Assembly (NCBI RefSeq): GCF_020990385.1
Contig: NZ_CP087597.1
Coordinates: 1,348,598-1,412,597, forward strand
Length of the DNA: 64,000 nucleotides
Origin: Paracoccus sp. MA
Lineage (GTDB): Bacteria; Pseudomonadota; Alphaproteobacteria; Rhodobacterales; Rhodobacteraceae
Direction: 5' to 3'
The notes under the pieces are model-generated. The model did no database searches, was not told where the DNA came from, and worked only from the letters and a program-made list of their open reading frames with translations. Both the position numbers and the translations under genes were made by a program. Below, one piece after another: positions 39,090 through 49,498 of the stretch. Each line of letters opens with the position of its first letter. Within the stretch, counting starts at the first letter, position 1.

Positions 39090-39773
39090 TCAATGCGCCA
39101 TCATCTCGGCCAGGATCTGCGCGCCATCCAACGAAGCGGGGTAATAGGTCGGCCAGTTCGTCACCTCCTGCAGCAGCGCCGCACGGTCGTCGCCCCAATA
39201 GAGGTGATAATGGTCGGCCTTTTCGGGCGCGATGCGGTGGTCGCTGAACTGGATGAATTGCGGAGCCGCCTCGTCGCCCGCGGTCTTCCTGAAGACATAG
39301 CGCACGCCGCGATTGCCCTTGGCATAGGTCAGGATCTCATGGCCGTCGCCGGCATATTGCCCCGAGACCACGGCATCGCCGCTGCGGAAGCTGACGCGGT
39401 CGCCCTCGATGGTGATGCGGTCGACATCGGTCTTGTAGCCGGCCTCGTAATAGGCGCGATATTCCTCGGCCGTCTTGTCGCCATGTTCGGCCTTATGCGC
39501 CATGACCGGGTCCAGCGTCCCGTCGCGCAGATAGGGATAGACCGATTGCCAGTCGCCCTGCCAGTCCGACAGCGGACGGTCCCGGACCTGATCGTCCTCG
39601 AAATAACCGTTATGGATCGCCTCCTGGGCGGCATCCTTGTGCTCATGCGCATGGTCGTGGCCGTGGCTGTGGTCATGGCCGGCATCGCTGGTCTGCGCGA
39701 CGGCCGCGGCCGCGAAAAACAGCATCGAACCCAGCGCCAGCGCGCCGATCTGCGTGGTGATTGCCCTTTGCAT
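39090..39773 (-). CDS. zinT: Periplasmic zinc-binding protein ZinT (YodA)
   Basis: 227-residue exported zinc scavenger. A signal peptide ends about residue 26 (AVAQ), then comes a His-rich loop with histidines at 33, 35, 37, 39, 41, 43 and 45, and a lipocalin-like YodA domain (SDWQGDWQSVYPYL to the end). The conserved metal histidines, including those in KADHYHLYWG, are present. ZinT hands zinc to ZnuA during zinc shortage. A Zur-like box lies 39 bases upstream. It is out of place inside the murein cluster between murB and murC, and no znu gene is nearby. Confidence 0.93.
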   Translation of the reverse strand: MQRAITTQIGALALGSMLFFAAAAVAQTSDAGHDHSHGHDHAHEHKDAAQEAIHNGYFEDDQVRDRPLSDWQGDWQSVYPYLRDGTLDPVMAHKAEHGDKTAEEYRAYYEAGYKTDVDRITIEGDRVSFRSGDAVVSGQYAGDGHEILTYAKGNRGVRYVFRKTAGDEAAPQFIQFSDHRIAPEKADHYHLYWGDDRAALLQEVTNWPTYYPASLDGAQILAEMMAH

Positions 39774-39811
39774 CTGGTCAGACCTCTAGCGGTTGTCGGA
39801 GACATATATGA

Positions 39812-39830
39812 AATGTGATTACATCACATT
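39812..39830 (-). promoter_or_regulatory. Zur-like box before zinT
   Basis: AATGTGAT (39812-39819) and ATCACATT (39823-39830) form a perfect inverted repeat with a three-base centre. It matches the GAAATGTTATANTATAACATTTC-like boxes known for alphaproteobacterial Zur in size and symmetry. Placement 39 bases before zinT, in a short A/T-rich island, supports repression by Zur when zinc is plentiful. Confidence 0.75.
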
Positions 39831-39894
39831 CATTGCCTAGACGGCTTTCCCCGCCGTGACAAGGGGAGGCGCAGGATTTACGCGGCGGGCGGCT

Positions 39895-40263
39895 TCATTC
39901 GACCGCGCTGAGGATCACCGCCAAAGCGGCGAAGGCGCCAAGGCCCATCAGGTCCCAGGCCGGGCGCAGGGCCGCGCGCGGCGGCGCGGGCGGGCTCAGC
40001 CGTTCGTAAAGCCAGCGCAGCAGCGTCCCGGCCAGAACGCCGCCGGCGGCGATCAGCATCAGCAGGCACAGAAGCATGCCGACGATGCCGGCCAGATAGC
40101 CGCCGGTCTTGGCCTCGCCGATCAGCCAGCACAGGCCGGCCGAACCCAGCAGCACCGCCAGCCCCACCCCCAGCACCCCGAAGGAGCGCGCACCCATGCG
40201 CGCCGCACCGAACCACAGCGTCGCGGCCAGCGTGACGCCGATGACCAGCCAGACGATCTCCAT
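39895..40263 (-). CDS. Conserved membrane protein of the mur cluster
   Basis: 122-residue protein with four predicted membrane helices (starting MEIVWLVIGVTLAATLWFGA and ending FAALAVILSAVE). No named domain is recognised. It starts four bases after the DUF2484 gene stops and continues the murC transcript, so it may serve envelope biogenesis, but that is only guilt by association. The start at 40263 avoids 25 Arg-rich residues of a longer frame. Confidence 0.75.
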   Translation of the reverse strand: MEIVWLVIGVTLAATLWFGAARMGARSFGVLGVGLAVLLGSAGLCWLIGEAKTGGYLAGIVGMLLCLLMLIAAGGVLAGTLLRWLYERLSPPAPPRAALRPAWDLMGLGAFAALAVILSAVE

Positions 40264-40267
40264 GGGC

Positions 40268-40534
40268 TCAATGCGCGCCGTGCCGGCGCCGGCGGCGACG
40301 CGGGTCGAAGGGCGGCCAGACCAGCAGGGACAGGCCAAGGGACAGGAACAGCACGCCGAAACCGGGACCGCACAGATAGGTCAGCCAGCCCAGCACCGGC
40401 ACGCCGCACAGCACCAGCGCCCAGAGCGCCGAGTGACGCCAGCGCAGCCGCACGAAGGGCAGAAGGCAGGCCGCGATGCCCCAGAGCACCGCGCAGAACG
40501 CCGCCGTGGCGGGATGGCTCGCCAGCGCGATCAC
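40268..40534 (-). CDS. DUF2484 family membrane protein
   Basis: 88-residue protein with three membrane helices and a basic C-terminus ([13 protein letters not shown]). The order murC, then this gene, with ATGA overlap, matches the DUF2484 family that I know from Rhodobacteraceae mur clusters. No function is established. Its persistent coupling to murC suggests a part in precursor synthesis or membrane placement of that machinery. Confidence 0.8.
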   Translation of the reverse strand: MIALASHPATAAFCAVLWGIAACLLPFVRLRWRHSALWALVLCGVPVLGWLTYLCGPGFGVLFLSLGLSLLVWPPFDPRRRRRRHGAH

Positions 40535-41958
40535 GCGGCTTTCTCCCTCAGCCGCTCGGGCAGGTTGTTGGCCCAGGTCGAAATGGTGCCGGCACCCAGA
40601 CAGACCACCATGTCGCCCGGCCGCGCCTGCTCGCGCACCAGCCGTTCCAGGTCGCCCTCGTCCATCACCGCGCGGGCGTGGCGGTGGCCGTGGGCGATCA
40701 GCCCGGCGACCAGATCGTCGCGCGAGGCGCCGGGGATCGGCTCTTCACCGGCCGAATAGACCTCGGCGATGGCGACGACATCGGCCTCGTTGAAACAGGT
40801 GCAGAAATCGTCGAACAGGCTCGACAGCCGGCTGTAGCGATGCGGCTGATGCACGGCGATCACCCGGCCCTTGGTGGCCTGCCGGGCTGCCTTCAGCACC
40901 GCCGCGATCTCGACCGGGTGATGGCCGTAATCGTCGATGATGGTCACCCCGTTCACCTCGCCCACACGGGTGAAGCGGCGGCTGACCCCGCCGAAGCGCG
41001 CCAGCGCCTCGCGGATCTGGGCGCGCTTCATGCCCAGGTGACGGGCGACGGCCACGGCCGCCAGCGCATTGCTGACATTGTGGTCGCCCGGCATCGGCAG
41101 GCTGCAGCCCTCGATCACCGGCACCTCGCCGTCGTTCAGCTCGGCCTCGCCTTGCAGCGCGATGTCGAAATGCGCCACGCCGTTCTCATAGCGCAGGTTC
41201 ACTGCCCGCACGTCGGCCTGGGCGTTGAAGCCGAAGGTCGCCACGCGGCGATCGGTCAGCTTGCCGACCAGCGCCTGCACCTCGGGGTGGTCGGTGCAGC
41301 AGACGGCGAGCCCGTAAAAGGGGATGTTCGAGACGAAATCCTGAAAACCCTTGCGCAGCGCGTCGAAGCTGCCCCAGTGCTCCATATGCTCGGGGTCGAT
41401 ATTGGTGACGATGGCGATGGTGGCGGGCAGGCGGTTGAAGCTGCCGTCGCTCTCGTCCGCCTCGACCACCATCCACTCGCCGGCGCCGGCGCGGGCGTTC
41501 GAGCCGTAAGCGTGGATCACGCCGCCGTTGATCACGGTCGGATCGAAGCCGCCGGCGTCCAGCAGCGTCGCGACCATGGTGGTGGTCGTGGTCTTGCCAT
41601 GCGTGCCGGCGATGGCGACGTTGGATTTCAGCCGCATCAGCTCGGCCAGCATCTCGGCCCGGCGCACCACGGGCAAGCCGCGGCGGCGCGCCTCCTCAAG
41701 CTCGGGGTTGCCATTCTTGATGGCGGTCGAGATCACCACCACCCCCGCCTCGCCGATATTCTCGGCACGCTGGCCCTCGAAGACGGTGGCGCCCAGGCTT
41801 TCCAGCCGGTCGGTGATCTTGGAGCGTTTCGCGTCCGAACCCTGCACCTGGTAGCCCAGCGTCATCAGCACCTCGGCGATGCCGGACATGCCGATGCCGC
41901 CGATGCCGACGAAATGGATGGGGCCCAGTTCGCCCGGGAGTTTGGTCGCTGCGTTCAT
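40531..41958 (-). CDS. murC: UDP-N-acetylmuramate--L-alanine ligase
   Basis: 475-residue ATP-dependent ligase that adds the first amino acid of the murein stem peptide. The N-terminal Rossmann motif [12 protein letters not shown] is at 18-29, the ATP loop GTHGKTTTT at 118-126, and the Mur-ligase segments DESDGSF and [10 protein letters not shown] follow. It overlaps murG upstream (ATGA) and DUF2484 downstream, so all three are coupled. Confidence 0.97.
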   Translation of the reverse strand: MNAATKLPGELGPIHFVGIGGIGMSGIAEVLMTLGYQVQGSDAKRSKITDRLESLGATVFEGQRAENIGEAGVVVISTAIKNGNPELEEARRRGLPVVRRAEMLAELMRLKSNVAIAGTHGKTTTTTMVATLLDAGGFDPTVINGGVIHAYGSNARAGAGEWMVVEADESDGSFNRLPATIAIVTNIDPEHMEHWGSFDALRKGFQDFVSNIPFYGLAVCCTDHPEVQALVGKLTDRRVATFGFNAQADVRAVNLRYENGVAHFDIALQGEAELNDGEVPVIEGCSLPMPGDHNVSNALAAVAVARHLGMKRAQIREALARFGGVSRRFTRVGEVNGVTIIDDYGHHPVEIAAVLKAARQATKGRVIAVHQPHRYSRLSSLFDDFCTCFNEADVVAIAEVYSAGEEPIPGASRDDLVAGLIAHGHRHARAVMDEGDLERLVREQARPGDMVVCLGAGTISTWANNLPERLREKAA

Positions 41959-43058
41959 CGGGTCAGTTCCGTCACTAGTTCTGCAAGGCGCTGCGCCGCA
42001 TCGGGGCGGCCCAGCGACAGCGCCGCGGCTGCCATGGCGGTGGCGCGGGCGCTGTCGGAAAGGATGTCCCGCATGTCGCGCCTGAGGCTCTCGGCGTCAA
42101 GCACGGATTCGGGCAGGACGACGCCGGCACCGGATTCCGCAAGGGCACGCGCATTGGCGGTCTGGTGGTCGCCGGTGGCGGCGGCATAGGGGATCAGGAT
42201 GGCCGGACGGCCGATCACGGTGATGTCGGCGATGGACGATGCCCCCGCCCGGCTGACCACCAGCTGCGCCTGCGCCAGCCGCTGCGGCACGTCGTCGAAG
42301 AAGGGCCGCACCACGGCGTCGATGCCGGCCGCGGCATAGGCGGCGGTCACCCGCTCGGCATCCTCGGCCCGGGCCTGATGGCTGACCGACAGGCGGGCGC
42401 GCAGCTCCTCCGGCAGGCCGGCGACCGCCTGGGGCACCACATCGGAAAGCACGCGCGCGCCCTGGCTGCCGCCGATGACCAAGAGGTTCACCGGCCCGTC
42501 CGAGGAGGGCGGCAGATAGGGCGCGGCGGCGCGGTCCAGCACTGCCTGCCGCACCGGGTTGCCGGTATGGATGCCCTGCACGCCCGGCGGCAGCGCGGTC
42601 GGCCATGTGCCGCAGGCGACGCGGTCCACCCGGCGGGCAAAAGCCATATTGACCCGACCCATGATGCCGTTCTGCTCGTGGATCATGCGCGGGATCTTCA
42701 GCGCCAGCGCCGCCGACATGGCGGGAATGGTCGGATAGCCGCCGAAGCCCACCACCACGGCCGGACGGTCGGACCGCATCCGGCGCATGGCCGAAAGCAC
42801 GCCCGCAGCGATGCGGAAGGGCACGGCGAGCCTGGCCAGCGCACCGCCGCGCGCGGTGGTGGCGGAGCTGACCACCTCGCGCGCGACCTCGGCCGGGAAG
42901 GCGCCGGCATAGCGGGCGCCCCGTTCGTCGGTGGACAGCTTCACGCGCCAGCCCTGCGCCAGCAACACCTCGGCCAGAGACTGCGCCGGGAACATGTGCC
43001 CGCCAGTGCCGCCGGCGGCGATCAGGCAAAGCCGCCGCTGGGCCTGCGGGACGCTCAT
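41955..43058 (-). CDS. murG: Lipid II synthase MurG
   Basis: 367-residue glycosyltransferase that adds GlcNAc to lipid I at the inner face of the membrane. GGTGGH at 16-21 is the first G-loop, GGSQGAR (about 196) another, and the donor-binding [11 protein letters not shown] with the following EAxAxG-like segment are present. ATG at 43058 overlaps the ftsW stop; frames that read through into ftsW are not real. Confidence 0.97.
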   Translation of the reverse strand: MSVPQAQRRLCLIAAGGTGGHMFPAQSLAEVLLAQGWRVKLSTDERGARYAGAFPAEVAREVVSSATTARGGALARLAVPFRIAAGVLSAMRRMRSDRPAVVVGFGGYPTIPAMSAALALKIPRMIHEQNGIMGRVNMAFARRVDRVACGTWPTALPPGVQGIHTGNPVRQAVLDRAAAPYLPPSSDGPVNLLVIGGSQGARVLSDVVPQAVAGLPEELRARLSVSHQARAEDAERVTAAYAAAGIDAVVRPFFDDVPQRLAQAQLVVSRAGASSIADITVIGRPAILIPYAAATGDHQTANARALAESGAGVVLPESVLDAESLRRDMRDILSDSARATAMAAAALSLGRPDAAQRLAELVTELTR

Positions 43059-44224
43059 CCCCGACCCCGGCCCAGCACGTCGCCGATGCGGCCCTGCGGG
43101 CGCGAGCGGGTCAGCGCCAGAAGCATCCCCATGGCAATGCCCGAGGCGATCACCGACGAGCCGCCATAGCTGACGAAGGGCAGCGTCATGCCCTTGGCCG
43201 GCAGAAGCCGCACCGCCACGCCCATGTTGATCAGCGCCTGCACGCCGAAGGCGCAGGCCAGCCCGGTGCCGGCGATGCGCACGAACGGGTCGCGTTCGTC
43301 CTGCAGCCGCAGAAGCGAGCGGATGACGATGGTGGAATAAAGCGCGATGATGATGAGGACCAGGATCAGCCCGTATTCCTCGGCCGCCACCGCGATGATG
43401 AAATCGGTATGCGCGTCCGGCAGCGACCACTTGACCGAGCCCTCGCCGACGCCGACGCCGAAGAAGCCGCCCTCCTGGATGGCGTTGGTGGCATAGCCGA
43501 GCTGGGTGCGCGGATCGACCTCGGCCGCAAGGAAACCGTTGATGCGGCGCGCGAAATGTTCCGAGGCGCCATAGGCGAAGATGCCGCCGACGCAGGCCAG
43601 CCCCATCACCCCCCCCAGAAGGTAAAGCGGCGCGCCGGCGATGAAATACATCACGCACCAGGAAAACAGCACCAGCGAGGCCTGGCCGAAATCGGGCTGC
43701 ATCGCCAGAAGCAGCACCACGATCACCGCCAGCCCGAACGAGAAGGACTTGCCGGGCGGGCCGCCGACCTCCTGGCTTGCGGCCATGAACCAGGCGCAGA
43801 TGGCGACGAAACAGGGCTTGAGGAACTCCGAGGGCTGGACCGACATGCCGCCGGGCAGCCGCAGCCAGCGCACCGCGCCCTTGCCGAAATCGGTGCCGAC
43901 GAAAGGCAGTATCGCCAGGATCAGCAGCGCCACCAGAAAGCCCAGCACCCCGATGCGCCGCACCTGCCGGGGCGAGAAGGTCGAGATCACCAGCATCACC
44001 CCCAGCGCCATGGCGCCGAAGACCGCCTGGCGGCTGACGTAGTAGAATTGCGGCAGGCCGTTCTTTTCGGCCAGCGGCACCGAGGCCGCCAGTCCCAGAA
44101 GAAGCCCGACCGCGAACAGTCCCAGCACGCAGGCCAGGGACCATCGGTCCAGCGTGCGCCACCAGCGTGGAAGAATCGGATCACCTGCCCGCACGGGCGT
44201 GGTGCCAAAGACCATCTCGGTCAT
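43055..44224 (-). CDS. ftsW: Peptidoglycan glycosyltransferase FtsW
   Basis: 389-residue SEDS protein with ten membrane helices. The segments [14 protein letters not shown] and GLPDAH-like loop ([19 protein letters not shown]), with the conserved catalytic Asp region, mark it as FtsW, the septal murein polymerase working with FtsI. It is the first gene of the minus-strand cluster here; the 225 bases before it hold no gene but include one arm of the dispersed repeat. Confidence 0.95.
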   Translation of the reverse strand: MTEMVFGTTPVRAGDPILPRWWRTLDRWSLACVLGLFAVGLLLGLAASVPLAEKNGLPQFYYVSRQAVFGAMALGVMLVISTFSPRQVRRIGVLGFLVALLILAILPFVGTDFGKGAVRWLRLPGGMSVQPSEFLKPCFVAICAWFMAASQEVGGPPGKSFSFGLAVIVVLLLAMQPDFGQASLVLFSWCVMYFIAGAPLYLLGGVMGLACVGGIFAYGASEHFARRINGFLAAEVDPRTQLGYATNAIQEGGFFGVGVGEGSVKWSLPDAHTDFIIAVAAEEYGLILVLIIIALYSTIVIRSLLRLQDERDPFVRIAGTGLACAFGVQALINMGVAVRLLPAKGMTLPFVSYGGSSVIASGIAMGMLLALTRSRPQGRIGDVLGRGRG

Positions 44225-44384
44225 GGGTTACCGCCGTCACTGCCTCGTTTGCATCGCCCGTTTTCCGGGTCTGAGCGGCAGCATAGCGCGATTGAACCCG
44301 AGGCGCTACTGCGGATTGGTTAACGCTGCGGCAACCCGGATCACATCGCACGGAGACGGCCGGGTCTCGCACCCCGCCTCCCCG

Positions 44385-44408
44385 CTTTCTCTGTTTCTCA
44401 AATACCCA
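44385..44408 (-). repeat. Dispersed 3'-end element, copy 3 (single arm)
   Basis: Read on the minus strand this is GGGTATTTGAGAAACAGAG followed by AAAG, nearly identical to one arm of the palindrome after pyrE. It starts 41 bases after the terC stop and points in the direction of terC transcription. No second arm is visible. Confidence 0.7.
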
Positions 44409-44449
44409 CGGCTACCGCGCGGCCGGGCGCGGCGCCGCGGATTCGGCGC

Positions 44450-45430
44450 TCAGGCCTGCGCCGCGTCCTTGCGGGTGCGCCACAGCGACCAGCCGACGCC
44501 GGCGCCGAGGATGGCGAAGGTGATGCCCAGCGAGACCGCGGGCGGGAATTTCGCCAGCCCCATCAGATCGGCCAGGAACACCTTGGAGCCGATGAAGATC
44601 AGCAGCACCGCCAGCGCCTGCTTGAGATATTCGAAGCGGTGGATGATCGCCGCCAGCGCGAAGAACAGCGCGCGCAGGCCCAGGATGGCGAAGATGTTCG
44701 AAGTGTAGACGATATAGGGGTCGGTGGTGATGGCAAAGACCGCCGGCACCGAATCCACCGCAAAGATCACGTCGGCGATCTCGATCATCACCAGGGCCAG
44801 CAGCAGGGGCGTGGCGTAACGGCGGATGCGGCCGGTCGCGGGGTCGGACCTCTTCACGACGAAGGCATGGCCGTGCAGTTCGTCGGTCAGCCGCATCCGG
44901 CGGCGCAGGAAGGCCAGGATGGGGTTCGATCCCATGTCATGCTCCTTGTCGCCGATGAACAGCATCTTGATGCCGGTCAGGATCAGGAAGCCGGCGAAGA
45001 TATAGAGGATCCAGCCATATTGCGCGACCAGCGTCGCGCCGACGCCGATCATGATGCCGCGCAGCACGATCACGCCCAGGATGCCCCAGAACAGCACCCG
45101 GTGCTGGTAGCGGCGCGGGATCGACAGCGTGGCGAAGATCAGCGCGATGACGAAGACATTGTCCATCGCCAGCGTCTTTTCGACCACGAAGGCGGTCATG
45201 TATTCTGCGGCGGCGTTGCTGCCCAGCTGATACCAGACGAAACCGCCGAACAGCACGCCCAGAGTGATGTAGAAGGCCGAAAGCTTGAGGCTTTCAGTCA
45301 CGCCGATTTCCTTGTCGCCGCGATTCAGCACGCCAAGATCGAAGGCCAGCAGCGCCGCGACGAGGCCGAGGAAGACCAGCCACAGCCAGATCGGCGTGCC
45401 GAGAAAGAGGGTCAGGTAGAAAGGTTCCAT
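44450..45430 (-). CDS. TerC-family membrane protein
   Basis: 326-residue integral membrane protein with about eight helices. The two TerC repeats include ALLAFDLGVLNRG, EKTLAMDNVFVIALIF and IEIADVIFAVDSVPAVFAIT, with paired acidic residues typical of the family, which exports manganese or confers tellurite tolerance (Alx/TerC). The start at 45430 is chosen because the 103 preceding residues of the open frame are Arg/Pro-rich. In other bacteria these genes often have a manganese riboswitch; I see no such motif in the 272 bases before it. Confidence 0.88.
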   Translation of the reverse strand: MEPFYLTLFLGTPIWLWLVFLGLVAALLAFDLGVLNRGDKEIGVTESLKLSAFYITLGVLFGGFVWYQLGSNAAAEYMTAFVVEKTLAMDNVFVIALIFATLSIPRRYQHRVLFWGILGVIVLRGIMIGVGATLVAQYGWILYIFAGFLILTGIKMLFIGDKEHDMGSNPILAFLRRRMRLTDELHGHAFVVKRSDPATGRIRRYATPLLLALVMIEIADVIFAVDSVPAVFAITTDPYIVYTSNIFAILGLRALFFALAAIIHRFEYLKQALAVLLIFIGSKVFLADLMGLAKFPPAVSLGITFAILGAGVGWSLWRTRKDAAQA

Positions 45431-45702
45431 GTCAGGCTCCGCATTGGACGAATGCCGGTGCGAAGCCTTGGCGAGGAATGGGTTCCGGGCTGGCACCGAG
45501 CAAGGCTCGATGCGGTCCGACATCACGACATGCGTCGTCAGAGGGGCCCGGTCCGCCCGTCCCAGATAGGGGGCTCGGGGTCGGGATGCAAGGGCTGGCC
45601 GGCCGTTTTTCCGGGCTGCGGGCCGAGGGGCGGAGACAGCCACCCCTTTTCCTTGGCCCTGCGCGGGACTAACTATCGCCAAGCCCCGCAAAAGGATCGC
45701 CC

Positions 45703-46593
45703 ATGCTCTACAAGACCCAAGCCGAATGGCTGGCCGCACCCCGCAAGCGCGTGCTGTTCTTCGGCATGTCGGGGCTGGGCAAGACCTTCCTCGCCTCGAT
45801 GCTGCGCGGCTCGGGGGAATGGTTCCACTATTCGGTCGATTACCGCATCGGCACCCGCTACATGGGCGAGCTGATCGCCGACAACTTCAAGCGCGAAGCG
45901 ATGAAGGTGCCCTTCCTGCGCGAGCTGCTGCTGTCGGATTCGGTCTATATCGCCAGCAACATCACCTTCGAGAACCTGGCGCCGCTGTCCACCTATCTGG
46001 GCAAGCCCGGCAGCGTGACCCGCGGCGGGCTGGAATTCAACGAATACATGCGCCGCCAGGACCAGCACCGCATGGCCGAGATCGCGGCGCTGCTGGATAC
46101 CGGCCACTTCATCCGCCGCGCGCAAGAGATCTACAATCTGGGGAATTTCGTCTGCGATTCCGGCGGCTCGGTCTGCGAGGTGGTGGACCCCTGGGCCGAA
46201 AGCGACCCGGTGCTGGACGCGCTGGAACGCGACCTGCTGCTGGTCTGGATCAAGGGCTCGGCCGAACATACCGAGGAGCTGGTCCGCCGCTTCGACCGCG
46301 CGCCGAAACCGATGTATTACCAGCCGGATTTCCTCGACCGCGCCTGGACCGACTATCGCGTGGAAAAGGGCCTGACCGAAGAGCAGGTCAATCCCGACGA
46401 CTTCATCCGCTGGACCTATGCCCGGGCGCTGGCCCACCGGCAGCCGCGCTACGAAGCCATGGCCCGGCGCGGCGTGACCCTGCTGGCCGAGGAGGTGGCG
46501 CAGGTGAAAAGCCCCGACGACCTGCTCCGCCTGGTCGGCCAGGCGATCGACAGGCGGGCCCCCGAAGAAAAGACCGACAGAAAGGACGCATGA
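45703..46593 (+). CDS. Unknown P-loop ATPase coupled to metA
   Basis: 296-residue soluble protein. A Walker A motif, GMSGLGKT at 21-28, follows a short beta strand (RVLFFG), and [14 protein letters not shown] and LLLVWIKGS are plausible further nucleotide-binding strands. No DNA-binding, transport or kinase domain is recognisable. Its stop overlaps the start region of metA, so the two are cotranslated. The basis for a methionine role is context only; it might equally be a small-molecule kinase. Confidence 0.7.
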   Translation: MLYKTQAEWLAAPRKRVLFFGMSGLGKTFLASMLRGSGEWFHYSVDYRIGTRYMGELIADNFKREAMKVPFLRELLLSDSVYIASNITFENLAPLSTYLGKPGSVTRGGLEFNEYMRRQDQHRMAEIAALLDTGHFIRRAQEIYNLGNFVCDSGGSVCEVVDPWAESDPVLDALERDLLLVWIKGSAEHTEELVRRFDRAPKPMYYQPDFLDRAWTDYRVEKGLTEEQVNPDDFIRWTYARALAHRQPRYEAMARRGVTLLAEEVAQVKSPDDLLRLVGQAIDRRAPEEKTDRKDA

Positions 46594-47519
46594 TGCCCAT
46601 CACCCTGCCCAATGACCTGCCCGCCTTTGACATCCTGTCGAACGAAGGCGTCATGGTCATGTCGCCGGGCCGGGCGGCGATGCAGGACATCCGGCCGCTG
46701 CGCATCGGGCTTCTGAACCTGATGCCCAAGAAGATCCAGACCGAGAACCAGTTCGCCCGGCTGATCGGCGCCACGCCCCTGCAGATCGACTTCCAGCTGA
46801 TCCGCATGTCGGACCACGAAAGCCGCAACACGGCGGCCGACCACATGGAAAGCTTCTACCGCCGCTTCTGCGAGGTCGAGGAGACGGGCGAGAAGTTCGA
46901 CGGGCTGATCATCACCGGCGCGCCCATCGAGCACCTGCCCTTCGAGCAGGTGACCTATTGGGACGAGATCACCCGCGTCTTCGAATGGACGCAAAGCCAT
47001 GTGCATTCCACCTTCGGCGTCTGCTGGGGCGGCATGGCGATGGCCTGGCATTTCCATCGCCTCGAAAAGCACATGCTGGACCACAAGGCCTTCGGCTGTT
47101 TCCGCCACCGCAACCTTGCCCCCGCCTCGCCCTATCTGCGCGGCTTCTCGGACGACGTGCTGGTCCCGGTCAGCCGCTGGACCGAGGTGCGCCAGGACGA
47201 GGTGGACGCCATCCCGGCGCTGCGGACGCTGATCGCCTCGGACCAGGTCGGGCCCTGCCTGATCGAGGATGCCGGCCACCGCGCGCTCTATGTCTTCAAC
47301 CATTTCGAATATGACAGCACGACGCTGAAGGACGAATACGACCGCGACGTGATCTCGGGCAAGCCGATCAACGTGCCGGTGAACTACTACCCGGACGACG
47401 ATCCCGGCCAGACGCCGACGAACCGCTGGCGCAGCCATGCGCATCTGCTCTATGGCAACTGGATCAACGAGATCTACCAGACCACCCCCTTCGACCTGAA
47501 CCGCATCGGCGAGGCATAG
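46593..47519 (+). CDS. metA: Homoserine O-acyltransferase, probably acetyl-CoA specific
   Basis: 308-residue enzyme that acylates homoserine at the start of methionine synthesis. The catalytic cysteine is C144 in FGVCWGG, and the His/Glu pair lies in VFNHFEYD. After TGAPI the residue is Glu (E113); at this place E. coli MetA has Gly and uses succinyl-CoA, whereas Bacillus enzymes with Glu use acetyl-CoA. By that established rule this enzyme makes O-acetylhomoserine. Two ATGs in tandem are possible starts; the second has better spacing (six bases) from AAAGGA. It follows the ATPase gene directly and precedes ppk2 by two bases. Confidence 0.93.
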   Translation: MPITLPNDLPAFDILSNEGVMVMSPGRAAMQDIRPLRIGLLNLMPKKIQTENQFARLIGATPLQIDFQLIRMSDHESRNTAADHMESFYRRFCEVEETGEKFDGLIITGAPIEHLPFEQVTYWDEITRVFEWTQSHVHSTFGVCWGGMAMAWHFHRLEKHMLDHKAFGCFRHRNLAPASPYLRGFSDDVLVPVSRWTEVRQDEVDAIPALRTLIASDQVGPCLIEDAGHRALYVFNHFEYDSTTLKDEYDRDVISGKPINVPVNYYPDDDPGQTPTNRWRSHAHLLYGNWINEIYQTTPFDLNRIGEA

Positions 47520-47521
47520 GC

Positions 47522-48454
47522 ATGGGCAAGAACGGCAATGACGGAAAGGACGAGAAGGACGGGGCCGGGGCGCCGAAATCGCTGCCCGACCTGCCCTTCG
47601 TGGGCGCCATCACCCGCTACCTGGAAAAGCAGGCGCCCGAGGCATTGCGCAAGGCCGTGAAGGCGGCGGAAAAGGGCCGCATCCTCGACCCCTCCTATCC
47701 CTATCCCGAGGAGATGAAGGGCAAGGATTACGACGAGCGCATGGCCGGGCTGCAGTTGCAGCTGGTGCGGCTGATGCGCGACGTGATCCATACCGGCAAG
47801 CGCATGGTGGTGCTGTTCGAGGGCCGCGACGCCGCCGGAAAGGGCGGCACCATCGAGCGGGTGCGCGAGAACCTCAACCCGCGTTCGGCCTATATCGTCG
47901 CCCTGCCCAAGCCCAGCGAGCGCGAGGCCGGGGAATGGTATTTCCAGCGCTATGTCGACTGGCTGCCCGCGCGCGGCGAGATCGCGCTCTTCGACCGCAG
48001 CTGGTACAATCGCGGCGTGGTCGAGAAGGTCTTCGGCTTCTGCACCGACGCGCAGCGCGAGACCTTCTTCCGGCAATTGCCACCCTTCGAGACCATGCTG
48101 GCCGACGACGGGGTGATCCTGGTCAAGCTGTGGCTGGAGGTGGGCCGGCCCGAGCAGCTCCAGCGTTTCCTCGACCGCGAGCGCGATCCGCTGAAGCAAT
48201 GGAAGCTCAGCGCGATCGACGTGGACGGGCTGGCGAAATGGGACGATTACAGCGCGGCGATCCGGGACACGCTGCTGCGCAGCCATTCCGGCATCGCGCC
48301 CTGGACGGTGATCCGCGCCGACGACAAGAGGCGGGCGCGGATCGCCGCCATCCAGACCATCCTGCGCGCGGTCGATTTCGCCGGCCGCGACGACGAGGTG
48401 ATCGGCCAGCCCGACCCGCAGATCACCGGCGGCCCCGAGATCCTGCCGGGATAA
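47522..48454 (+). CDS. ppk2: Polyphosphate kinase 2
   Basis: 310-residue PPK2-family kinase that transfers phosphate between polyphosphate and nucleoside diphosphates. Walker A-like GRDAAGKGG is at 101-109, Walker B DRSWYNR near 160, and the lid segment [12 protein letters not shown] near 220. One PPK2 domain only, with a charged N-terminal tail. It starts two bases after metA stops. The link to methionine synthesis is probably positional only. Confidence 0.95.
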   Translation: MGKNGNDGKDEKDGAGAPKSLPDLPFVGAITRYLEKQAPEALRKAVKAAEKGRILDPSYPYPEEMKGKDYDERMAGLQLQLVRLMRDVIHTGKRMVVLFEGRDAAGKGGTIERVRENLNPRSAYIVALPKPSEREAGEWYFQRYVDWLPARGEIALFDRSWYNRGVVEKVFGFCTDAQRETFFRQLPPFETMLADDGVILVKLWLEVGRPEQLQRFLDRERDPLKQWKLSAIDVDGLAKWDDYSAAIRDTLLRSHSGIAPWTVIRADDKRRARIAAIQTILRAVDFAGRDDEVIGQPDPQITGGPEILPG

Positions 48455-48475
48455 GGCGCAAGACGAGAAGCGACG

Positions 48476-49426
48476 ATGGATAGCCCGTTCAGGACCGCCC
48501 CGCCCGCCAAGATCCAGCAGCGCGCCATCCGGGCGGCGGCATGGCTGTCCGCGCTCCTCTGGCTGGCGCTGCTGGCCCCGGCCCATGCGCAGACCCTGCC
48601 CGACTGGCAGCACCTGCGCATCAACGATTTCGCCGGGCTGCTCACGCCCGAGGATGCCCGGACCGTCGACGCGGCGCTGAGCACGCTCCGGGACCAGGCC
48701 GGCATCGAGGGCACGGTCGTCACGCTGGCCGACCGGGCGCGCTACGGCGGGACCGACGGGCTGGAGCCCTTCGCCACCCGGCTTTTCAATCATTGGGGCG
48801 TGGGCGACGCCGCGCGCAGCGACGGCTTCATGGTCCTGGTGCTGGCCGGAGACCGCGAGGCGCGGATCGAACTCGGCCGCGGCTACGAGAACGACGCCGA
48901 CATCCTGGCGCAGGAGATCATGCGCAACACCATGCTGCCCGCCTTTCGCGACGGCCGGATGTCGCAGGGCATCCGCGACGGCACGCTGGCGGTGATCGAG
49001 CTGATCGCCCGGCCGGTCGCGGCGGGCCAGCCGGTCGGGGCGCCGGAACGCGGGCTGATGGACAGGATCATCCCCTTCCTCTTCGGCGGCGCCTGGCTGC
49101 TGATCCTCGGCGCCATCGCGCGGCAGGCCTGGCGGCGCAACCGCTGCCCGCAATGCGGCCGTCGCGGCCTCGAGACGCAGGTCGCGCCGCTGGAAACCCC
49201 GCTGCCCGAGGGCGGCTACATGGTCTCGCATGACAATGTCACGCGACGGTGCCCGGCTTGCGGCTGGTCCGACAGCCGGCGACGTCTTCGCCCGCAGACC
49301 GTCTGGTATGGGCCGACCGGCATGGTGCTGCGCAGCGAGCCGACGCCCGGCTATCGCGCCTCGCGGGGCGCCTCGGGCTTCGGCGGCGGCTCGTCGCGCG
49401 GCGGCGGCGCATCGGGGCGCTGGTAG
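48476..49426 (+). CDS. TPM-domain membrane protein with zinc ribbon
   Basis: 316-residue protein. A signal anchor at 23-38 is followed by a TPM domain (about 48-185, including DFAGLLTPEDARTVDAAL and GFMVLVLAGDREARIELGRGY), a second membrane helix at 199-216, a zinc ribbon with C224, C227, C259 and C262, and a Gly/Ser-rich tail typical of YgcG-like proteins. TPM domains occur in membrane-associated quality-control proteins. A 21-base gap separates it from ppk2. Specific function unknown. Confidence 0.8.
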   Translation: MDSPFRTAPPAKIQQRAIRAAAWLSALLWLALLAPAHAQTLPDWQHLRINDFAGLLTPEDARTVDAALSTLRDQAGIEGTVVTLADRARYGGTDGLEPFATRLFNHWGVGDAARSDGFMVLVLAGDREARIELGRGYENDADILAQEIMRNTMLPAFRDGRMSQGIRDGTLAVIELIARPVAAGQPVGAPERGLMDRIIPFLFGGAWLLILGAIARQAWRRNRCPQCGRRGLETQVAPLETPLPEGGYMVSHDNVTRRCPACGWSDSRRRLRPQTVWYGPTGMVLRSEPTPGYRASRGASGFGGGSSRGGGASGRW

Positions 49427-49498
49427 GCGCGGGCGCGCTTGCGAGGTCGCCGCGGGGCGGCTAGCGTCGTGCCAGACTGCCTCAAGGAAAGCTCCGAC

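Noticed and set aside
41955..44162. A single fused reading frame covering ftsW and murG
   Set aside because: The upstream half is out of frame with ftsW; murG has its own ATG at 43058 and the two genes overlap by ATGA.
45431..45702. Manganese (yybP-ykoY) riboswitch before terC, or a SAM-II riboswitch before the metA unit
   Set aside because: Neither conserved core can be found on the relevant strands.
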